From positions 14,800,517 through 14,864,516 of the forward strand of contig OX442318.1 of the NCBI GenBank assembly GCA_949358305.1: a stretch of 64,000 nt of DNA. The letters run 5' to 3'. This DNA is from Strigamia acuminata (Eukaryota; Arthropoda; Chilopoda; Geophilomorpha; Linotaeniidae). A model generated the notes under the pieces. That model ran no database searches. It saw only the letters and a program-made list of their open reading frames with translations, and was not told the DNA's origin. A program made the translations under genes and the position numbers. Each line of letters starts with the position of its first letter. The stretch's first letter is position 1. Positions 57,517 through 64,000 of this stretch are shown here, piece by piece.

Positions 57517-58281
57517 CAGGGTGTCCTAAAAGTCTGGTTCCATCCAAATATTTCCTGAGCAATTGCATCTAGGCCAACTTTGATGAAGCGATCATATAGG
57601 AAGTTGGGTGAGAGCAATCCAATGACGTCATCAAATTTGACCTTGAAGGCCATTTTCAAGGTCATTCACTTGCTAACTTCTAAACCAATCAGGTTAGAGA
57701 AAAAAAGTCAATTACAAAGTTGTAGAGCACCATCAAATTAGTACTATCCAATTTATCTTAGTCATCTTAAGTTAAATGTTTTCTTTTTAAAAAGAAGATA
57801 AATCAGCTGAAATAAAGTCAGCCATTGTGACAATACTTAAATTTTTATTAGAAAAATACTGAATTACTTAAATAAACGTATTCAAATGTGCATTATTATG
57901 CAAGTAAACAAGAAAAACCCCTGCCTTTTTTTCATGCCTCAATAATTATTTTATCACAAGAATAAAAAATTTCACTTTGTGGATTTTTTTTTTGATTTGC
58001 CTCGTTTTTAAAAAGAAAACATTTGACTTAAAATGACTAAGATAAATTGGATAGTATTAATTTGATGGTGCTCTACAACTTTGTAATTGACTTTTTTTCT
58101 CTAACCTGATTGGTTTAGAAGTTAGCAAGTCAATGACTTTGAAAATGGCCTTCAAGGTCAAATTTGATGATGTCATTGGATTGCTCTCACCCAACTTCCT
58201 ATACGATCGCTTCATCAAAGTTGGCCTAAATGCAATTGCTCAGGAAATATTTGGAGGGAACCAGACTTTTAGGACACCCTG
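57517..58281. mobile_element. Fold-back MITE with about 275-bp terminal inverted repeats
   Basis: The left arm begins CAGGGTGTCCTAAAAGTCTG and runs to about 57795. The right arm, 58004-58281, is its reverse complement with a few mismatches. A spacer of about 208 bp separates them. TA flanks both ends. GTGTCC-AAAAGTCTG resembles the ends of the Tc1-like element at 10.8-19.8 kb, so a mariner/Tc1-type transposase probably moved it. There is no coding capacity. A single strand would fold into a very long hairpin. Confidence 0.9.
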
Positions 58282-59061
58282 TATATTATACTTGTTTATA
58301 ACCTTTCTTTTCAATAACATTAATTCTCCTATTGTGCATGGAACTGACTAGATTTTGCATTGAAGCAGTTTAAATTTCTTTTTATTTTAAAACAATTGCC
58401 AATTTTAATTCCTCAACTGATTCAGATTGCTTTCCTCCTGCACACAATCATCTGGCAAGCATTCCCCAAAGGTTTTCTGTGGGTTCAAGTCATGGGAACA
58501 TGCCTGTCCAATACTTGCACCCCACCGTCCAAAAACCACTGAAATGTCGTCGGGCATTGAGGGTAAAGTTTACTGTATTGTACTATCGGTATTCCCAAAA
58601 TGGGCCATTACTTTAGTTTCCAAAAGCAACTGTTTGTACAGAGTATACATCAGCATTCATTTCACTACTGACAAAGGCAACACTTTGAAATTAAATTTTT
58701 GCCACAAAAGAAATTGTATCCTGTCCAACAAAAACTGTTTAAAATCTTGTAAAAACAATTTTATAATCAAAAAATATAAAGCAATTTGTTTTTGGAAATC
58801 ATTTCTGGCTGTCGCATAAAATTTGTGGGCAGATTTATAGTCTAATTATGCAATGCACCTTACTGTAGAGTTGAAATACGCAACTACATCCACTATCTAT
58901 GCCTTTATTTTCCTATTTCCTTGCTTTGCCACACAGATCTTTAACTTTAGTCTTGTCCAGAAAACTGATGGATGACCCAAGTTGAACAGTGGTTTTATTT
59001 TACAAAACAGGAAATATGCAAATACACTTTTTCCCTCCCGAAAATACATAATAGTCACAAT

Positions 59062-59129
59062 CCATTTACATAGTGGGTCACCAAAGAGATCCTTTGGTGA
59101 CCAAACATGGCGTCACCTTCAATTCCCCC
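59062..59129 (+). repeat. Dispersed hairpin repeat, copy B
   Basis: Matches copy A and copy C over about 60 bp. Here the hairpin is GGTCACCAAAG and CTTTGGTGACC around a short ATC-type loop, a longer stem than in copy A. It is followed by AAACATGGCGTCACCTTCAA. Confidence 0.65.
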
Positions 59130-59148
59130 GACTTCAGGCAAAGAAAAT

Positions 59149-59210
59149 ACATTTTCAGGCTAAGAAAATACATTTTCAGACAAAAAGTTGCATTTTAATC
59201 TAAAGAAATA
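59149..59210 (+). repeat. 21-bp tandem repeat, about three copies
   Basis: Units of AAAATACATTTTCAGGCTAAG and close variants. The degenerate repeat at 20448-20605 shares the pattern. Confidence 0.75.
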
Positions 59211-60462
59211 TTTTTGGAAGAGACTGGCATACCTGGTACCATACAGAACAAGCGAGTCAATTTAAATGGATTTTTGATAATATAGCTCACCTCATGTACC
59301 CGTGGGCCCTATACAATTGGTGGGCATTTACTTTCCTGTCTCTTCTCGCTATCCTGCCTTGAATCAATGGGATTAAAGTTGTTTCATTACAGATTGATAA
59401 GACAGTGGCGAGGACATACAGTAAAAAGAGGAACTGGATGGCGGCCACTTGGAGAATTAGGTGTACTCAGCCATTGGCTCACATTTGATGTGACGTCAGT
59501 GGGTGACAGTTGTGCTAATCAGTCTTTAAAAAACATTGATACTGAGTTCCAAATCCACAAATGTCACCAATTCACTCCCAAATTAATCATCTAATTACCT
59601 CTGCAAATTTTGCAAGTATTTTTCAGCTTTGGAATTTTAATTTGGGTTATTTTTTTGCCACCATTTACAATCCACCATTCTTCCATTATTCTTTAAACAA
59701 ACAGGAATAATAATGGTTGATTGTCAAGGCATCCCAATCCAAGATTTTTTCTCTTGGTTAAAGTAAAGGAAAAAAAAAGTTTAATTGGATTAATCAACTC
59801 AATTAATTTTTTTAAATTTTTTTAAATTTTTTTTATTGATTTTATGATTTCTGGCTAGAGACCAGTGATTTCAGTGATTTTCGATCCATAAACACAAACG
59901 TGTGAAATTATTGCAAAATTTTAAAGATATTTGTGCATCATTTGTATGTGTGTACACAAAACAATTAGAATTAAGAGTCAAAACAAGTGATTCATAGATC
60001 AATTTGCAACAATCAATATGAAACAATCAATATGTAACAATCTTTAATAAAAAAACAGTTCAATGTATATTCTTGCTTTATGATTTTGCCAGTAAGCACA
60101 CTATGGAATTTTTACACTTTGAATGGGCGCCCACTGACGTCAGAGCAGCAATAGCTCCGCCCCTTCGTTTTAAGGAAGTGATGTCATTTTGGCCAAGTGG
60201 CCAAACTTAATAACTCGTTCAATCTTGATGGTGGCGCCAGTTAGTGGCAAAATACAAAACAAATACATCGTACTACAGTAATACTACAACGATCATATGA
60301 AGACAACAGGAAGTTCTGTAATCTTCGTAAAAGAGGAAAAAGAACACTTAAATTTTTTTTTTTTAAACCTACGAGATATTATTTAAAATCACTATTAAAT
60401 ATATAATCAGAGCGTTATTTCTTTGCCATTCAATTTTTTAAGAATTTATAAATACAGTCACT

Positions 60463-60746
60463 ACAGTTTGCTCCCGGTATCTCGATGCTAAATTTGTATG
60501 CACATCTCATTCTGCGCAGACGATTTTTAGTTGTTATTTAGCCTTAGGCTAATAATATTTTGGTACTATGCTGAAAATTACTTTTATTAAAGAGTTTATT
60601 GTTGTTTATTTACTTTATTTTAGCATTATTAGGCCTAATATTAGGTTTAATATACTGCTAAATAACAACTGGAATTAGAAAATCGTTTGCGCAGAATGGG
60701 ATGCGCAGTATGATTTTAGCATCAAGATACCGGGCACGAACTGTAG
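60463..60746. repeat. Inverted repeat with about 85-bp arms
   Basis: Left arm 60463-60541 and right arm 60657-60746 are imperfect reverse complements, sharing TCATTCTGCGCAGACGATTT-like and CGGTATCTCGATGCTAAA-like segments with small indels. The spacer is about 115 bp. It may be a MITE or a fold-back structure. The fragment CCCGGTATC followed by ATGCTAAAA recurs near 63954-63979. Confidence 0.6.
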
Positions 60747-60799
60747 ATGGCATTGTTCTGACACCATCGTAGACAAACAACAATTGAACAGAATGGACA

Positions 60800-61064
60800 A
60801 ATTCAAGCATGGATTCGTGTACGGATTTGGACATGGATTCAAGCATGAATTTAGGCATGGATTCAGGCATGGATTCAGGGATGTATTCAGGGATGTATTC
60901 AGGCATGGATTCAAGCACGGATTCACGCATGGATTCAAGTATGGATTCAAGCATGGATTCAAGCATGAATTCAAGCATGGATTCAAGCATGGATTCAAGC
61001 ATGGATTCAAGCATGGATTCAAGCATGGATTCAAGCATGGATTCAAGCATGGATTCAAGCAGTA
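60800..61064. repeat. 12-bp minisatellite, about 22 copies
   Basis: The unit is AAGCATGGATTC. The left third is variable (AGGGATGTATTC, GGACATGGATTC) while the right third is nearly perfect. Because 12 is a multiple of three, all frames stay open and give repeats such as KHGF or ESML. These are not evidence of a gene. Confidence 0.95.
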
Positions 61065-61960
61065 ACGTAGCAGTAACCATGATAAAAAAGAATGTGAGTG
61101 TGGACTTTGTGACCATCCTGGCTGCACTGGACACACGACCCAAACGGAAATAGCGTGGGTTTGTGGTTTTGTTTATGTATTTTTTAACACCACTTAGCAA
61201 AACATACACACATAAAACAATTGAGACACACATACCTAATGAATGCAGCTAGTGTTTTTAATTTTTTTGAGTTTTTAGGTTAATGGCCTTTATTACAAGT
61301 CTAGGAGCCAGCGTTTCCATGCCTGTTTATATTGGCTTTAAGACTGTAACCATTGTAACCCAGCAGATGAGAGAGAGTAGTTAATGGTCTGGGAAACTAT
61401 TAATGGCATGCTCAACAGCCATGTAGAGTCTCAAAAGCACAAATATACGCAACTAGGTGCCTAAACTTCGAACTTTGAACATAAATCTGGCATATGTCTA
61501 CATCATCTTTCTTTCACTGCTTTTGTTGTATTCTTTGCTGTTATTGTTTTACTCCCAAGACCAACAAGTAGAAGCAGAAATTTGTTTCTGATTGCGCTGA
61601 TTCTTTACGAAATTTTCTCTTCTTCTGTCTCTATTTTCCTGTATACAGTACTCCCAAGAGTTAGCACACAAGTACTGTAAGGCTTTGACTGGACTCTCCT
61701 AGCGAGTCGTAGCAGCCGTGGACTAATCTTGAAAACCAATGAAAGGATCATTCAGAAACTAAATTGTGCTGTTAGAAATATGGTCGCTTCTGATCAAATC
61801 TCTTTCTGTTTGTGAGTGTGTAGAAATGTATTTGCACGCGGAAATAAACCGTATAGAGGGCGCTGACAAGGAGATACTCAGCATCCAATTAAAGCAAAGA
61901 CTTAATCCACGCAATGTATTTGTGGAAACTGACGTTTCTGAAGGACGTGCTATTTAAGGG

Positions 61961-62028
61961 GGGATTGGAGGTGGCGCCATGTTTGGCCACCAGAGGGTCA
62001 CTTCGGTGACCCACAATGTAAAGGGTTG
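61961..62028 (-). repeat. Dispersed hairpin repeat, copy C
   Basis: Opposite orientation to copies A and B. It contains GGGTCAC-TTCG-GTGACCC, a 7-bp stem closed by a TTCG loop, and TGGCGCCATGTTTGGCCACC. With copy B it brackets about 2.9 kb. Confidence 0.65.
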
Positions 62029-62436
62029 AGTTATTATTCGTATTAAGGGAGGGAATATTGTTTTACATGTTTCTTGTTTTAAATAAAATACTCACTGTTC
62101 AAATGTAACTTTGGCGTACGCATGCATCTCTTTTACAATCCAACATAATCAACTAGTATCCATAACCATCTAACGTTCGAAACTATTTTAATCGTATTCC
62201 CAAACTACTTGAAGTTGATAGAATCAACAGTAGTTAAGCTTGTATTCTTGTATACCGCCACGCATGCGCATTGACCGTTTTTCCAGCCAGATTCTGTAGT
62301 AATATTTGATTATTACTTGTACAAGTACTCACTCTTTTTGCTACACTCACTACCTTCACCACACTGTCACAGCTTTGCTACAAACGCATTGTTTTGACCA
62401 GTGATTTGTGAGGCTCTTAAAGATTCATCCTTGATT

Positions 62437-62705
62437 TGTCTGAATAACCATTCAGACACATCATTCTACAGGACTTCATCGACGAAGGGCTGCAGACTGA
62501 ACACCTGCCGCCTCTGACGACATCTGAAGGCCGATCCTGCTCCTGAGCTGACGGTATTTGCGAGTTCCAGAGGACAAGAAGACCAGATTCGACCGCGGCG
62601 CCATATCGCCGGTTGCATTCGATCTCCTGCAGAGAATTTCTCTTTGCTTCACTGTAATTTTAGTATTTTTCTTTGTTTAACTTAATAAAATACATTTATT
62701 CATTT
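62437..62705 (+). other. LTR-like stretch, unassigned
   Basis: A perfect 9-bp hairpin TGTCTGAAT-AACC-ATTCAGACA (62437-62458) is followed by about 180 bp of balanced composition and then an AATAAAATA signal near 62685. This resembles the R-U5 part of a solo LTR, but no repeat copy or target duplication is seen. Confidence 0.3.
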
Positions 62706-63151
62706 GAAACTCAACTTAGTATCACTTATTTATCCCTAGACATAGCTTTAAAAGCCAAATTCGATAGAAGGCTTGAAATGGTACAAGTATTCAACTAGTT
62801 CTGCCACTTGAATCCCGAGACTTGTGTCTGAATAAATTTGATATTTATTTATTCTTTTTGGGAAAAATCCAGAAACGCACCAAGTTGCACATAAAAGAGA
62901 AAAAACAATTCTAAGAATTATGGGAAACAAAATAGGACTAAACGGTCGATTTGGAGATGACTTGATCATCACAGGAAAAGAGTCACTAGATTGAGTTCAA
63001 AAGAGTCTGGAACACATAAGGTACACTTAAAATAAAGCTCGAGAGGAAGGGGCAGGGCATCAAATACCTAGACACAATGAACAAACTAGTGGCAAGCAAA
63101 AACACACTATTTGTGCATTGCCAACCCAGTATGGGGCGGGTCATGTTGTTT

Positions 63152-63210
63152 ACCCAAAACTTCCTGGATTGGGCACATGTCCAATCTGCTCAGTCCAGGA
63201 AGTTTTGGGT
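63152..63210. repeat. Perfect 17-bp inverted repeat
   Basis: ACCCAAAACTTCCTGGA and its exact reverse complement are separated by 25 bp. It lies shortly upstream of the Penelope-like remnant and may belong to it. Confidence 0.8.
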
Positions 63211-63313
63211 CGTTTTGACAGGATAAAAAAGGCAAACGGCGGCCCCTTGACTATCGATGAGGGCATCGACGAGTGGCAGTCTTATTCGAGAATAGTGGTT
63301 ATCCAAAAACGTA

Positions 63314-63702
63314 TTGAGAAGGTGGGGTAGCCAGTGGATTGAAAGACGAAGTAGGAGAGCACTAGCCCAAGAAGACAACGTCCAGTTTTTGGGCAGTATC
63401 CCTAACACAAGTAAAGCAGTCGAGTTTGTTTCAATATTCCAGTCTAAAGGTCGTGTTGTTACGGACAACCGCAATAGCCTTAAATGTAGACTGAAATTAA
63501 ATTTTCAGTCTAGATACAGTAGGAGATAGGGGTGGGAGTGTATAGAATCATATGCAATAACTGTGATAAGGTTTATATCGGCAAAACTCGTACTAGCCTA
63601 AAAGTACTAATCGATAGGCACAAGAGGTCTATACAGGATTAGGAAAAAACTAATGTTATTTTTCAGCGTATGTGTGAACACAATGGTTCTTACAGTATGT
63701 GA
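63314..63702 (+). pseudogene. Penelope-like element C-terminus with GIY-YIG endonuclease, broken
   Basis: From 63535 the frame reads GVYRIICNNCDKVYIGKTRT and continues SLKVLIDRHKRSIQD. After an in-frame stop it resumes EKTNVIFQRMCEHNGSY. This is the GIY-YIG nuclease of Penelope-like retroelements: V-Y-(x)-I and V-Y-I-G signature pairs, the CX2C linker, the Arg-x-x-x-His helix and the late CEHN. Upstream, in another frame (63314-63529), VQFLGSIPNTSKAVEFVSIF and NSLKCRLK fit the linker between RT and endonuclease. A frameshift and at least one stop show it is dead. No RT motif was found further upstream, so the copy is 5'-truncated, as is common for this class. Confidence 0.7.
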
Positions 63703-64000
63703 CAAATTAGCAATAGATGGCGCCACTGGTACTAGCGGCAAATTCAACCTCAAACTTACTATTTTCCAATAAATAGTTCACAAACATATTATTATGTTTA
63801 ATACGACCAAATGTGATTCACATCGATAATATAAAGATATATTATCAATACTTAATAAGATAAAATAGGTGTTACTGATTTATCACCGATACATGACGAG
63901 AAACACGGTTTCGAATGTATTTCCGTTCTGTGTATCCATTTCCTGTCCCCGGTATCCAGTTCCGGTTTATGCTAAAAGATTAGCATAATCCCAATTCGCA

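Larger units (their letters stand above)
58282..63313. other. Non-coding sequence with dispersed repeats and a minisatellite
   Basis: No gene is supported. It includes two inverted copies of the hairpin repeat at 59.06-59.13 and 61.96-62.03 kb, an inverted repeat at 60.46-60.75 kb, a 12-bp minisatellite and an LTR-like stretch near 62.4-62.7 kb. The frames in the minisatellite on both strands are products of the repeat. Confidence 0.5.

Noticed and set aside
60658-61233. Long frames in the minisatellite (ESML, CLNP, KHGF repeats)
   Set aside because: A 12-bp repeat keeps every frame open on both strands. Strong repetitive ORFs appear in at least four frames, so none is evidence of a protein.
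63839-63937. Hammerhead-ribozyme-like bases near the Penelope-like remnant
   Set aside because: CTGATTT and GACGAGAAAC are present, but the CUGANGA core and the paired stems are not, so the motif is not supported.
1-64000. CRISPR arrays, operons, riboswitches or bacterial features
   Set aside because: Composition, introns, LTR elements and microsatellites show nuclear eukaryotic DNA. The tandem repeats are simple repeats without unique spacers.

Overview
The window is AT-rich animal DNA with short scattered reading frames, many microsatellites and five well-delimited mobile elements. An arthropod is the best guess but is not proven. The evidence is a BEL/Pao primer-binding site that matches, as I recall it, the 3' end of insect tRNA-His, a copia element primed like Drosophila copia, and a TCAGTT initiator of arthropod type upstream of a predicted first coding exon. 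No complete host gene is present.

Regions 1-10.8 kb and 19.8-38.6 kb are AT-rich, repeat-laden and look intronic or intergenic. They hold two small MITEs (about 6.2 and 23.6 kb), a 5S-rRNA-like and a tRNA-like sequence (9.1 and 10.6 kb), a hairpin-rich segment (37.1-37.5 kb) and a minus-strand polypyrimidine-AG|GTAAGT junction at 7.5 kb that has the form of a recursive splice site.

Region 10.8-19.8 kb is nested. A decayed Tc1-like DNA transposon of about 1.57 kb with 202-bp terminal repeats is split by a nearly pristine BEL/Pao retrotransposon (7.45 kb, one 1738-codon ORF, 771-bp LTRs differing at two sites, 4-bp target duplication GGCC). Region 38.6-47.4 kb is a second nest. A different BEL/Pao element that has lost its leader, gag, protease and RT is split inside its RNase H region by an intact Ty1/copia element (5.88 kb, 1516-codon ORF, identical 308-bp LTRs, 5-bp target duplication GAAAG).

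Region 47.4-64 kb is again mostly non-coding. It contains a credible minus-strand first coding exon (53,943-53,883: signal peptide, good start context, consensus donor) under a GC-rich putative promoter, a 765-bp fold-back MITE, a 12-bp minisatellite, a dispersed hairpin repeat and a broken Penelope-like GIY-YIG endonuclease at the right edge. My working model, which is inference, is that a long minus-strand gene starts near 54.0 kb and that much of the sequence to its left is its first intron, filled by transposons and possibly removed stepwise through the 7.5-kb ratchet point.
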